64,000 nt of DNA from Motiliproteus sp041586735 (GTDB lineage: Bacteria > Pseudomonadota > Gammaproteobacteria > Pseudomonadales > Balneatricaceae). Both the position numbers and the translations under genes were made by a program. Below, in pieces: positions 27,342-35,446 of this stretch. The stretch covers positions 256,730 to 320,729 of the forward strand of contig JBFGZQ010000001.1 in assembly GCA_041586735.1 (NCBI GenBank), written 5' to 3'. Every line of letters begins with the position of its first letter. Position 1 is the stretch's first letter. A model generated the notes under the pieces. The model had not been told where the DNA came from, searched no databases, and worked only from the letters and a program-made list of their open reading frames with translations.

Positions 27342-27962
27342 CTATTCCTGGAGCTTGGGTTGTTGGGCGAATAAGCGAAACTGCCGATCGAGGCGCTCGA
27401 CCTGTGCGGCCAGTGCCTCTGGCGACCGGCTGTTATCGATCAGGCTGTCGGCACAGGCTAGACGCTGGCTGCGGCTGCATTGCGCCTGAAGGATATGCCT
27501 GACTTGCTGTTCAGAGTTGCCGTCGCGCTCGACCGTACGGGCGATCTGCAGCGTCTCGGGCAGATCGATCACCAGAATATGATCCACTAGCTGCTGTTGA
27601 TCGGTTTCCAGTAATAGCGGTGACACCAGCAGCGCATATGCTGATTGGGCCTGCTCTAGGCGTTGCCGGGTGCGTTGGCGAATCAGCGGGTGGGTCAGTT
27701 GCTCCAGCCAGTGGCGCTGCGCGGGATCGGCAAACACCCGTTGCCGCAGCGCGGCGCGGTCGAGGCTGCCATCGCTCTGCTGCACGGCAGGCCCAAAGTG
27801 AGCGAAGATCTGTAGCAACGCCGGCTCACCGGGTTCGACGATCTCGCGGGCAATCAGGTCGGTATCGATCAGTTCGATACCACGCTCGGCAAATAGATTG
27901 GCGACGGTGCTCTTGCCGCTGCCGATGCCGCCGGTGAGGCCTACGATAAAAGGCATCCGCAT
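27342..27962 (-). CDS. coaE: Dephospho-CoA kinase CoaE
   Basis: CoaE phosphorylates the 3'-hydroxyl of dephospho-CoA, the last step of coenzyme A synthesis. The 206-residue product starts with the P-loop GLTGGIGSGKSTVAN, has DTDLIAREIV for substrate binding, and SPLLLET. Its start overlaps the pilD stop by one base, so both are read from one message. Confidence 0.96.
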   Translation of the reverse strand: MRMPFIVGLTGGIGSGKSTVANLFAERGIELIDTDLIAREIVEPGEPALLQIFAHFGPAVQQSDGSLDRAALRQRVFADPAQRHWLEQLTHPLIRQRTRQRLEQAQSAYALLVSPLLLETDQQQLVDHILVIDLPETLQIARTVERDGNSEQQVRHILQAQCSRSQRLACADSLIDNSRSPEALAAQVERLDRQFRLFAQQPKLQE

Positions 27963-28873
27963 CAGGCCAGCCAGCGCAGGTAGTGGTCAACGATCCCTGG
28001 GCCCCATAGCAGCGCGATCCAGCCTGCGATCGCCAGGAAGGGGCCAAACGGCAGCGGTTGTTGGTGATCGCGGCCCTTGAGCAGGACCAGGCCGATACCC
28101 AGCACCGCGCCCACCAACGAGGATAGGATGACGATCAGCGGTAGCATCTGCCAGCCCATCCAGGCGCCCAGGGCCGCCAGCAGTTTGAAGTCACCGTAGC
28201 CCATCCCCTCTTTGCCGGTGACCAGCTTGAACAGCCAGTAGACGCCCCAGAGCAGCAGATAACCCGCTACCGCCCCCCAGAATGCGCTCTGCAGGTCGGT
28301 GATCAGGCCGAAGCTGTTGACGATCAGTCCCAGCCATAACAGCGGCAAGGTTAGCGTGTCGGGCAACAGTTGATGGTCAACATCGATCATCGTCAGCGCG
28401 ATCAGTACCCAGGTCAGCAGCAATGTGCTGAGCATCAACGGGCTGAAGCCGAGCTGCAGGGCGATCAGCGCCGACAGCAGGCCGGTCGCCAGCTCAACTA
28501 GAGGGTAGCGTTTCGGGATCGGCGCTTTACAGTTCGAACAGCGACCTTTAAGCACCAGGTAGCTGAGCACCGGGATATTCTCCAGCGCGCCGATCCCATG
28601 ACCGCAGTGCGGACAGCGTGAGCGCGGCACGGCCAGATTAAAGACCTCTTGGCTTGAGCCTAAATTCTCGGTGGCCGTTTGGATCTCTAGATCAGCACTG
28701 GACGCCGTACTCATCAGCTCCTGACACTGCTGCTGCCAGTCACGCTGCATCATCAGCGGCAAACGATAGATCACCACATTCAGGAAGCTGCCCACCAGCA
28801 GGCCTAGGGCCAGGGTGATGGCGACCAAGAAGAGAGGCGAACCGGCCAGTAGGGTAAAAATATCCATAGTCAT
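27962..28873 (-). CDS. pilD: Type IV prepilin peptidase / N-methyltransferase PilD
   Basis: PilD is the inner-membrane aspartic protease that cleaves the leader of prepilins and methylates the new N-terminus. The 303-residue product has an N-terminal membrane segment with GSFLNVVIYRLP and the cytoplasmic zinc motif CPHCGHGI with CSNCKAPI. About seven further membrane segments carry the catalytic aspartates in IDVDHQLLPD and GMGYGDFKLLA. It forms a minus-strand unit with coaE and yacG, downstream of pilC. Confidence 0.96.
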   Translation of the reverse strand: MTMDIFTLLAGSPLFLVAITLALGLLVGSFLNVVIYRLPLMMQRDWQQQCQELMSTASSADLEIQTATENLGSSQEVFNLAVPRSRCPHCGHGIGALENIPVLSYLVLKGRCSNCKAPIPKRYPLVELATGLLSALIALQLGFSPLMLSTLLLTWVLIALTMIDVDHQLLPDTLTLPLLWLGLIVNSFGLITDLQSAFWGAVAGYLLLWGVYWLFKLVTGKEGMGYGDFKLLAALGAWMGWQMLPLIVILSSLVGAVLGIGLVLLKGRDHQQPLPFGPFLAIAGWIALLWGPGIVDHYLRWLA

Positions 28874-28904
28874 TGTCTACGTTGGTAATTTTGGCTTAGC
28901 TAGG

Positions 28905-30125
28905 CTATACGACCGCGCCGAGTTTAAAGATCGGCAGGTACATGGCGATAACTAGGCCGCCGACCATCACCCCCAGGAACGCCATGATCATCGGCTCCAT
29001 CAGGCTGGTCAGGTTGTCGACTGCATTGTCGACTTCCGCTTCATAAAAGCTGGCGACCTTGTCGAGCATCTCGTCCAGCGAGCCCGCCTCTTCGCCGATG
29101 GCGATCATCTGCACCGCCATATTGGGGAACACCCCGGTCATCCGCGTGGCGTTCTGCAGTGATTGACCGGTGGAGACGCCGTTACGGATCTGCAGGATAG
29201 CGCTGCGGTAGATGACGTTGCCGGAGGCGCCAGCGGCCGATTCCAGCGCATTGACCAGCGGCACGCCGGCGGCAAAGGTGGTCGACAGGGTGCGGGCAAA
29301 ACGGGCGATCGCCGCCTTATGGAGAATGTTGCCGACCACCGGCAGTTTAAGGCTGAACTTGTCGACGCCGTCGCGAAAGGCCTCCGATTTTCGATGGCTC
29401 ACCTTGAACAGGAAACTGCTGGCGAAAATAGCCGCCAGCGCCATATACCAGTAGGCCTGGGCGTAGCCGGACAGCCTGACCACAAACTGGGTGAAGGCGG
29501 GCAGGTCGGCGCCGAAGCCTTTAAAGATAGATTCGAACTGCGGCACCACCTTGATCAGCAGGATCGCCGAGACCACTACGCCGACGATGATCACCGCGAT
29601 CGGGTAGGTCATCGCCTTCTTGATCTTGGCCTTGAGCTCTTCGGTTTTCTCCTTATAGGTAGCGATCCGGTCGAGCATGGTTTCCAGCGCGCCGGACTGC
29701 TCACCGGCGTTAACCAGATTGCAAAACAGGTCGTCGAAAAACAGCGGAAACTTGCGCAGTGAGGCAGCCAGGCCGGTGCCGCTGGCGACGTCGTTGCGGA
29801 TCTCGTAGATCATCTTCTTTAGCCCATCTTTTTCCACCCCACCAGCGACGATATCGAACGCCTGGATCATCGGCACGCCGGCCTTCATCATCGTCGCCAG
29901 CTGGCGGGTGAACAACGCGATATCCAGCGGTGTGGTTTTTTTGCCGCCGCTGCCGAAGGCGGAGGCGCGCTCCTTAGCGACCTTGGAGGGGATGATCCCC
30001 TGTTTGCGCAGCAGGGCCTTGGCAAAGGCGAGAGATTGGGCATCGATCTTGCCTTTGCTCTTGTTGCCGTTTTTATCCTTGCCTTCCCAGGTAAAGGAGC
30101 TGGGTTTCTCTGATTTTACCGCCAT
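28905..30125 (-). CDS. pilC: Type IV pilus inner-membrane platform protein PilC
   Basis: PilC is the inner-membrane platform that transmits motion of the PilB and PilT ATPases to the growing pilus. The 406-residue product has two homologous GspF-type cytoplasmic domains (FTRQLATMMKAGVPM and FARTLSTTFAAGVPL), each followed by membrane segments, and a conserved last membrane span ending LPIFKLGAVV. Length is standard for the family. Confidence 0.96.
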   Translation of the reverse strand: MAVKSEKPSSFTWEGKDKNGNKSKGKIDAQSLAFAKALLRKQGIIPSKVAKERASAFGSGGKKTTPLDIALFTRQLATMMKAGVPMIQAFDIVAGGVEKDGLKKMIYEIRNDVASGTGLAASLRKFPLFFDDLFCNLVNAGEQSGALETMLDRIATYKEKTEELKAKIKKAMTYPIAVIIVGVVVSAILLIKVVPQFESIFKGFGADLPAFTQFVVRLSGYAQAYWYMALAAIFASSFLFKVSHRKSEAFRDGVDKFSLKLPVVGNILHKAAIARFARTLSTTFAAGVPLVNALESAAGASGNVIYRSAILQIRNGVSTGQSLQNATRMTGVFPNMAVQMIAIGEEAGSLDEMLDKVASFYEAEVDNAVDNLTSLMEPMIMAFLGVMVGGLVIAMYLPIFKLGAVV

Positions 30126-30263
30126 CCTGAGTTGATCCTATATCGATGCCGTTCGCAGACCGGGCTAGCACTAAATCACAATTGAGTCGCGTTGCAGTAT
30201 ATCAGCCAGGCGGGTTTGTGGATTGACCTGAAGCAGAGTTTGGCCTGTCTACAGCCTGCTGCG

Positions 30264-31985
30264 TTAGGCTTTGGTGACCCGGTTGATCTCTTCTAGGCTG
30301 GTCATCCCCTGAATCACCTTTAACAGCCCCGATTTGCGCAGGTTGTTAACCCCCTGGCTGTCGGCCAGCTTGCCGATCTCCAGTGAGTTGCCCTCCGCCA
30401 TGATCAGTGCCGAGATCTCCGGGGTCATCGGCATCACCTCGTAGATGCCGACTCGGCCTTTGTAGCCGCCGACACAGCTGCTGCAACCCACGGGACCAAA
30501 GACGGTGATCCCCGCGTCGATCTGCGCCTGGCTGAAGCCCTCTTCGAGCAAGGTGGCTGCCGGAATCTCCACCGGGTGTTTACATTTCGGACAGAGACGC
30601 CGGCCCAGGCGTTGGGCGATGATCAGCGAGGCCGAGGTGGCGATGTTGAACGCCGGGACCCCCATGTTGCGCAAGCGGGTCAGGGTTTCCGGGGCGCTGT
30701 TGGTGTGCAGAGTGGAGAGCACCATGTGGCCGGTCTGGGCCGCTTTGATGGCGATCTCGGCGGTTTCCAGGTCGCGGATCTCACCCACCATCACCACGTC
30801 GGGATCTTGACGCAGAAAAGAGCGTAGCGCCATGGCGAACGTCAGTCCCACCTTGTTGTTGACGTGCACCTGGTTGATCCCTTCGAGGTTGATCTCCACC
30901 GGGTCTTCGGCGGTGGAGATGTTGCGCTCCGGGGTGTTGAGGAGGTTTAGGCCGGTATACAGGGACACGGTCTTGCCGCTACCGGTGGGTCCCGTGACCA
31001 GGATCATCCCCTGTGGCTGCTCCAGGGCCTTCATGAACAGCGCTTTTTGCTGCGGTTCATAGCCCAGTGCGTCGATCCCCATCTGCGCGCTGGAGGCATC
31101 CAGAATCCGCAGTACGATCTTCTCGCCCCATAGGGTCGGCAGGGTGTTGACCCGAAAATCGATCGATTTGCTCTTGGAGATCCTCATCTTGATTCGCCCA
31201 TCCTGCGGCACCCGGCGCTCGGAGATATCCATCTGCGACATCACCTTCAGACGTGCGGCCAATCGCGGGGTCAGATTGACTGGCGGGCGCGCCACTTCGC
31301 GGAGCATACCGTCGGTACGAAAGCGGATTCGGTAGGCTTTCTCGTAGGGTTCGAAATGGATATCCGAGGAGCCTGACTTGATGGCATCGAGGAGGATTTT
31401 ATTGACGAAGCGCACGATCGGCGCATCGCCGGCGCCATCGCCCACCTCGTCGTGGCCCTTGCTAGGATCGCTGCTGCCGTCGTCGATCTCTAGATTTTCA
31501 AGATCGGCATCGTCTATGCCATCAAAGGCGGCAGCCGAGTTCTGCTCCAGAAACTTGTCGATAAAACGGGACAGCTTGTCCTCTTCGACCACGATCGCTT
31601 CGGTCTTGATGCCGGTATGGAACTTGATTTCGTCCAGGCCCTGGATATGGGTAGGGTCGGCCACCGCGACATAGATACGATTATCGCGCTTCATCAGTGG
31701 CAGGGCCGCGTGTTTACGGATCAGCTCTTCAGGCACCAGATCCAGCGGCGCAGAACTCAGGTCAAACTCATCCAAATCCAGTAGTGGCGCACCAAACTCA
31801 TCCGCGACCGCCGTGGCCGCCTTGTAGGCGCTGACCAGTTTTTGCTGTACCGCGTAGCTAATAAAAGAGATGTGTTGCTTGCTGGCGGCATGCAGCGCCT
31901 GGGTGGCGTTGTCGGGGGAGAGACTGCTGTCGTCGACCAGTCGCCGGGCCAGACCTGTCAGTGGCTGAATAGATTGTACGCTCAT
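30264..31985 (-). CDS. pilB: Type IV pilus assembly ATPase PilB
   Basis: PilB is the hexameric ATPase that powers pilus extension. The 573-residue product has the N-terminal GspE/MshEN-like domain and the Walker A motif GPTGSGKTVSLYTGL near residue 332. It also has an Asp box, the Walker B region VMVGEIRDLETAEIA, the His box, and the zinc tetracysteine motif (CPKCKHPV and CSSCVGGYKG). It is transcribed away from pilA, with 259 bases between the two start codons. Confidence 0.97.
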   Translation of the reverse strand: MSVQSIQPLTGLARRLVDDSSLSPDNATQALHAASKQHISFISYAVQQKLVSAYKAATAVADEFGAPLLDLDEFDLSSAPLDLVPEELIRKHAALPLMKRDNRIYVAVADPTHIQGLDEIKFHTGIKTEAIVVEEDKLSRFIDKFLEQNSAAAFDGIDDADLENLEIDDGSSDPSKGHDEVGDGAGDAPIVRFVNKILLDAIKSGSSDIHFEPYEKAYRIRFRTDGMLREVARPPVNLTPRLAARLKVMSQMDISERRVPQDGRIKMRISKSKSIDFRVNTLPTLWGEKIVLRILDASSAQMGIDALGYEPQQKALFMKALEQPQGMILVTGPTGSGKTVSLYTGLNLLNTPERNISTAEDPVEINLEGINQVHVNNKVGLTFAMALRSFLRQDPDVVMVGEIRDLETAEIAIKAAQTGHMVLSTLHTNSAPETLTRLRNMGVPAFNIATSASLIIAQRLGRRLCPKCKHPVEIPAATLLEEGFSQAQIDAGITVFGPVGCSSCVGGYKGRVGIYEVMPMTPEISALIMAEGNSLEIGKLADSQGVNNLRKSGLLKVIQGMTSLEEINRVTKA

Positions 31986-32164
31986 AGAATCAATATTCTG
32001 ATTGTTTGCGTTAAGTCAAAGAGTGGTGCGTTAAACAATAGCATTTATGTACAGCACCGAAAACGCTACTTATACTCAAAACCAGCCAAAAGTAGGGCGT
32101 AGGCAGTAAAAAAGCACGGCGAGTGGCACTACAGATGAATGTGGGGTTAAAGACCAATAAAGTC

Positions 32165-32193
32165 TTGAGAATGCAAAACCATACCGATACTAT
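32165..32193 (+). promoter_or_regulatory. Candidate sigma-70 promoter of pilA
   Basis: TTGAGA (32165-32170) and TACTAT (32188-32193) are separated by 17 bp, 52 bases upstream of the pilA ATG. pilA of Pseudomonas uses sigma-54 instead. A partial sigma-54-like TGGCAC at 32124 lacks the GC at -12, so I favour this site, with low certainty. Confidence 0.35.
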
Positions 32194-32244
32194 TTGGACC
32201 CTTTACCCAGGGTCGGGCAGATTTTTAATATTTGGAGAATTACC

Positions 32245-32691
32245 ATGAAAAATGCACAAAAGGGTTTTACCCTGATTGAATTGATGATCGTCGTCGCGAT
32301 CATCGGTATTCTGGCGGCGATCGCGCTGCCGGCGTACCAAGACTATACAATCAAAGCTAAAGTGGGTGCGGCTTTAAGCTCTCTTAGCAGTACAAAAACT
32401 GCGGTTGGGCTCTGTATTCAAGAGCAGGGTGGAGTGCTGGCAGGTTGTGACACTGGTGCTGCCGGCGTCCCTGCATGGACTGCTACTAAAGAAGTTACAG
32501 CTGCAGTTACTGATGATGGGGTGATTACTGTTACATTCGGTACCGGAATTGGTACTGGTATTGATAGTTTGAAGTTTATTATGACGCCGACTGCTGGTAC
32601 TTCAAATATTACATGGACTAATGCCGTTGCCCCAGCAACGCCAATTACTAGTGCTTTGGCTATTTCTGAAATTACTAAAAACAATCCTTAA
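32245..32691 (+). CDS. pilA: Type IV major pilin PilA
   Basis: PilA is the subunit of the type IV pilus, processed by PilD. From ATG 32245 (after TGGAGA) the product has 148 residues. The leader MKNAQKG is followed by the cleavage site G|FTLIELMIVVAII with Glu5 of the mature chain, and a hydrophobic assembly helix. The remaining domain is Gly/Thr/Ala-rich. Only two cysteines are present, about 12 residues apart in the middle (LCIQEQGGVLAGCDT). The usual C-terminal disulfide loop is absent and the chain ends KNNP. The globular part is more divergent than its neighbours, as is usual for pilins. Confidence 0.93.
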   Translation: MKNAQKGFTLIELMIVVAIIGILAAIALPAYQDYTIKAKVGAALSSLSSTKTAVGLCIQEQGGVLAGCDTGAAGVPAWTATKEVTAAVTDDGVITVTFGTGIGTGIDSLKFIMTPTAGTSNITWTNAVAPATPITSALAISEITKNNP

Positions 32692-32743
32692 TGAAGGATT
32701 GGACGATCAATGGCGATCAAAATCAATGCAATCAATGGGGTTG

Positions 32744-32774
32744 AATCAATGGGGTCAGACTCGATTGGTTGATG
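32744..32774 (+). repeat. Copy of the AATCAATGGGGTCAGACTCG-type repeat (first copy)
   Basis: This is a full copy of the short repeat found four times around the transposase gene. A partial copy (AATCAATGGGG) lies just upstream at 32731. The other copies are at 32792 and 32904 (same orientation) and at 33837-33860 (inverted). Confidence 0.75.
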
Positions 32775-32834
32775 ATATCGCAAATCAACAAAATCAATGG
32801 GGTCAGACTCGATTGATTGATGTTTTGATCTAAT

Positions 32835-32863
32835 AAAGGCCTCGGTTAATCCGGGGTCTTTTG
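32835..32863 (+). terminator. Rho-independent terminator, first copy (pilA side)
   Basis: AAAGGCCTCGG and CCGGGGTCTTT form an 11-bp stem with two G-T pairs around a TTAAT loop, ending in T residues. It would stop pilA transcription about 145 bases after the stop codon. Confidence 0.75.
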
Positions 32864-32946
32864 GTTTCTGCACGCTGCTGCGGGAGTCCAGAAAACCCTG
32901 TATAATCAATGGGGTCGGACTCGATTGATTGATGTTTTGATCTAAT

Positions 32947-32974
32947 AAAGGCCTCGGTTAATCCGGGGCCTTTT
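32947..32974 (+). terminator. Rho-independent terminator, second copy
   Basis: The duplicated unit repeats the hairpin with a better-paired stem (AAAGGCCTCGG with CCGGGGCCTTT) and a TTTT tail. Read from the other strand, the A-run side is weak, so it works mainly for plus-strand transcription. Confidence 0.75.
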
Positions 32975-33019
32975 GCTCTCTGCACGCTGCTGCGGGAATC
33001 CAGAAAACCCTGTAGCCCA

Positions 33020-33745
33020 TTAGGCTCGATGGATCCGTTCTTGCTTCTGCCGATACTCGATCGACCGCCGGTCACCGCCGCGCTGTTTTGGACCGGCTTG
33101 CCGTTGGCTCAGCTGCTCTATCTCTCGCTTAAATTTGTCGCTACCCACAACCCAGGATTTTTGGGTGCTCTGTCTGAGTGTATTCAGGGTCTGCTGGTTA
33201 AGGCTGTGGGTGCATAGCTCGCGATAGCATTGTTGGCGCTGTAGATCCGTTGCGCCCAGTGCCAGGTAGATAGGGTGCGGCTGTATGAAGGCGTTGGGCT
33301 CTCCTAGCGCGTTATGTCGATAGCTGGACCAGCGGTAAGCGCCACCCTGCTCGACCATTCCGGCACGAACAGGATTAAGTTCTATATAGCGGTAGCAGCA
33401 TAGCAGGTAGTTTTCTGAATCGATCAGCGCGGCTTTATAGCGACCTTCCCAGAGGGTGCCGGTGCGACGATAGCGGTAATTGAAGTACTGTACATATCGT
33501 CTGCCGATTGATTGCAGGGTCTTGCTGATGCTGCTGTCCGTCTCCGGTGTTAGCAGTAGGTGGACATGATTGGTCATCAATACATAGGCATGAAGTTGAC
33601 AGCTATGCTGGCAGCAGCCCTGTTGCAGGCACTCCAGATAGAACAAGTAGTCTTTATCGTCGGCAAAGATGATGTGGCGATTGTTGCCTCTCTGGATGAT
33701 ATGTTGCGGGTGGCCGGGTAGTAGAAATCGTGATTGGCGTGCCAT
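33020..33745 (-). CDS. REP-associated tyrosine transposase (RAYT, Y1/IS200-like)
   Basis: The 241-residue protein belongs to the Y1 transposase superfamily that nicks and rejoins single-stranded DNA. The HUH metal motif is His60-Val-His62 in MTNHVHLLLTP. The typical opening is RFLLPGHPQHIIQRGNNR, followed by a Tyr-rich stretch (RRYVQYFNYRYRRTG) holding the likely catalytic tyrosine and then RYKAALIDSENYLL. The C-terminus has the basic RGGDRRS tail. It appears complete. Copies of one short repeat flank it on both sides in opposite orientation (32744-32926 and 33837-33860), the usual setting of RAYT genes and their REP substrates. Confidence 0.9.
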   Translation of the reverse strand: MARQSRFLLPGHPQHIIQRGNNRHIIFADDKDYLFYLECLQQGCCQHSCQLHAYVLMTNHVHLLLTPETDSSISKTLQSIGRRYVQYFNYRYRRTGTLWEGRYKAALIDSENYLLCCYRYIELNPVRAGMVEQGGAYRWSSYRHNALGEPNAFIQPHPIYLALGATDLQRQQCYRELCTHSLNQQTLNTLRQSTQKSWVVGSDKFKREIEQLSQRQAGPKQRGGDRRSIEYRQKQERIHRA

Positions 33746-33836
33746 TTTATCGGTGCCTCCTTGTACCCGGCTGTTTTTCCAGTAGCATAGCGCCCTAGTT
33801 TAGTCTCTCGAGTAGCTGCTTGCGTCCGATCGAGCG

Positions 33837-33860
33837 GATCAATCGAGTCTGACCCCATTG
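33837..33860 (-). repeat. Inverted copy of the transposase-flanking repeat
   Basis: This is the reverse complement of the AATCAATGGGGTCAGACTCG repeat on the far side of the transposase gene, here preceded by GATC. It marks the probable left boundary of the mobile unit as seen from the transposase start. Confidence 0.75.
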
Positions 33861-33883
33861 AAAAAATAAGAGAGCTGTGGACG

Positions 33884-34258
33884 ATGTGGCTGAGAGTGTG
33901 GCTAAAGAAATACTTCAAACTGGCGATGTTTTTGTTCATCGCCTTGTCGGTAACGATCATTGTGATCAGCAAAATCAAGAACCCCGATCTGGCGGGTGAA
34001 AAGCTCGTCCAGGTAAACCAGTTGTTGGATGCTGAGCAGTCAGTGATTAAGTCCTATGTCTGGAATCCCGATAATCGCTTGTCTATCGGGGTGATCAAGG
34101 AGCAGCTTGAGCCTGCTTATGCCCGTGAGTTGTGTCGTAAGATCGAAGCGCTGCAGGTTTACGGGGTGTCTATCTCGGTGGTCGATGTGCTTAAGTTGCA
34201 AAGCAGCGGCGGTGAGGACTGGGATGAGATCGGTTTTGTTGAGTGCCGGAGAAAGTGA
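33884..34258 (+). CDS. Membrane-anchored protein of unknown function
   Basis: I do not recognise this 124-residue protein. It starts MWLRVWLKKYFKLAM and has one hydrophobic segment (about residues 12-30, LAMFLFIALSVTIIVI) followed by a soluble part of about 90 residues. That part contains two cysteines (ELCRKIEAL and FVECRRK) and a regular helix-strand pattern. The basic N-terminus suggests a cytoplasmic tail with the soluble part in the periplasm. It stands alone between the transposase unit and a pair of REP-like palindromes. It has coding-like composition and no paralog in the window. Confidence 0.6.
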   Translation: MWLRVWLKKYFKLAMFLFIALSVTIIVISKIKNPDLAGEKLVQVNQLLDAEQSVIKSYVWNPDNRLSIGVIKEQLEPAYARELCRKIEALQVYGVSISVVDVLKLQSSGGEDWDEIGFVECRRK

Positions 34259-34319
34259 TAATGCAGAGGCTGTGGGGCGGTCTGAAATTGCTCCTGCATA
34301 TAAGACACTTCCCACATCC

Positions 34320-34384
34320 CTGTGGGTCGGAATTTATTTCGAGGCAATGCGCTCGGAACTGTCGGGTTAAAACTCGACCCACAG
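34320..34384. repeat. REP-like inverted repeat pair between the unknown gene and nadC
   Basis: CTGTGGGTCG (34320-34329) and CGACCCACAG (34375-34384) are perfect 10-bp inverted repeats. Inside are GGTCGGAATTTATT and GTCGGGTTAAAACTCGAC, related to the palindromes at 41054 and 63784-63844. The arrangement is that of a bacterial interspersed mosaic element made of two facing REP units. Confidence 0.65.
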
Positions 34385-34408
34385 CGCCCCATCCAGCCTT
34401 ATGCCTGT

Positions 34409-35263
34409 TTAGTCAATAAAGCGCATCGACAGATCCACCGCTTGGCAATCCTTGGTCAGGGCGCCGATCGAGATGTAATCCACGCCGGTTTCAGCATAGC
34501 TGAGCAGGGTCTCCTGGGTGATGCCGCCGGAGGCTTCGAGCTTGGTGCTGCCGGCGCTTTGCAGCTGGTTCTTGTGTACGGCAATACGCATCTCGGCCAG
34601 TGAAAAATTGTCCAGCATGATGATATCGGCGCGACTGTCGAGCGCCAGCTGAAACTCATCCAGCGATTCTACCTCCACCTCTACCGGCTTGCCGGGTTCG
34701 TTGCGGCGCGCCTGGTCGATGGCGTTTTTAATTCCGCCGCAGGCAGCGATATGGTTCTCTTTGATCAGGAAGGCATCGTACAGGCCGATGCGATGGTTGT
34801 AGCAGCCCCCGCAGCTGACCGCGTATTTCTGGGCATTTCGCAGCCCGGGCAGGGTCTTACGGGTATCGAGTAGTTTGACCGAGGTCGAGCGTACCTGTTC
34901 GGCGTACTCATGGCTGCGGCTGGCGGTGCCCGACAGGGTTTGCAGGAAGTTCAGCGCGCAGCGCTCGGCGGTCAGTAGCGAGCGTGCCGAGCCTTCGGCG
35001 TGAAACAGCGGCTGATTGGGAGCGACCCGGTTGCCATCGGCGACCTGCCAGTGCAGCTTGACGCTGGGATCGACCTGGCGGAACACCTCGTTGACCCAGT
35101 CGCGGCCACAGATCGTCGCGGCATCGCGGCTGATTACCTCGGCGCGGGCCTGTTGGCTGGCCGGGATCAGTGCGGCGGTGATGTCGCCACTGCCGATATC
35201 CTCCTCTAACGCGTGTTTGACAGTGATCTCTAGGTCGGTTTTCAGGTGCGCCGGTGCGGACAT
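34409..35263 (-). CDS. nadC: Nicotinate-nucleotide pyrophosphorylase (carboxylating) NadC
   Basis: NadC converts quinolinate and PRPP to nicotinate mononucleotide, CO2 and PPi in NAD synthesis. The 284-residue product has the family motifs EDIGSGDITAALIP near the N-terminus, DTRKTLPGLRNAQKYAV, the CGGCYNHRIGLYDAFLIKENH region (quoted in part) and LEASGGI at the C-terminus. It is divergent from ampD, the same arrangement as in E. coli and Pseudomonas. Confidence 0.97.
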   Translation of the reverse strand: MSAPAHLKTDLEITVKHALEEDIGSGDITAALIPASQQARAEVISRDAATICGRDWVNEVFRQVDPSVKLHWQVADGNRVAPNQPLFHAEGSARSLLTAERCALNFLQTLSGTASRSHEYAEQVRSTSVKLLDTRKTLPGLRNAQKYAVSCGGCYNHRIGLYDAFLIKENHIAACGGIKNAIDQARRNEPGKPVEVEVESLDEFQLALDSRADIIMLDNFSLAEMRIAVHKNQLQSAGSTKLEASGGITQETLLSYAETGVDYISIGALTKDCQAVDLSMRFID

Positions 35264-35446
35264 AGTCGGATCTCGTGGTAGCGGTCGTCGATAAGTGGGG
35301 GGTCAAGAGGCGTCATTTTAACAGATTCCTAGCGCCACTACAGTAGCTACTATGGGTGCTACAGTGGGTACCACCGTGGCTATGCAGAGGCTGTGTAGAA
35401 GGTATACTGTGCTTCAGAATTCTGGCGCCTGGAGAGGCTGTTGGCT

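Larger units (their letters stand above)
32792..33015 (+). repeat. Tandem duplication of a 112-bp unit behind pilA
   Basis: Two nearly identical 112-bp units (32792-32903 and 32904-33015) lie head to tail. Each starts with the AATCAATGGGGTC repeat, continues with a GATTGATTGATG stretch and an intrinsic terminator hairpin, and ends with GAAAACCCTGTA. They differ at only a few bases, including two that change the terminator stem and loop tail. The second unit abuts the 3' end of the transposase gene. Confidence 0.9.

Noticed and set aside
32124..32138. Sigma-54 promoter of pilA (TGGCAC present)
   Set aside because: The -12 element reads ATGA instead of TTGC, lacking the essential GC; no pilSR genes are near.
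32683..32700. Terminator directly at the pilA stop (AATCCTT/AAGGATT)
   Set aside because: The stem is AT-rich and lacks a T-tract; better terminators lie 150 and 260 bases further on.
32792..33015. CRISPR array
   Set aside because: There are two long direct repeats without unique spacers and no cas genes; it is a tandem duplication.
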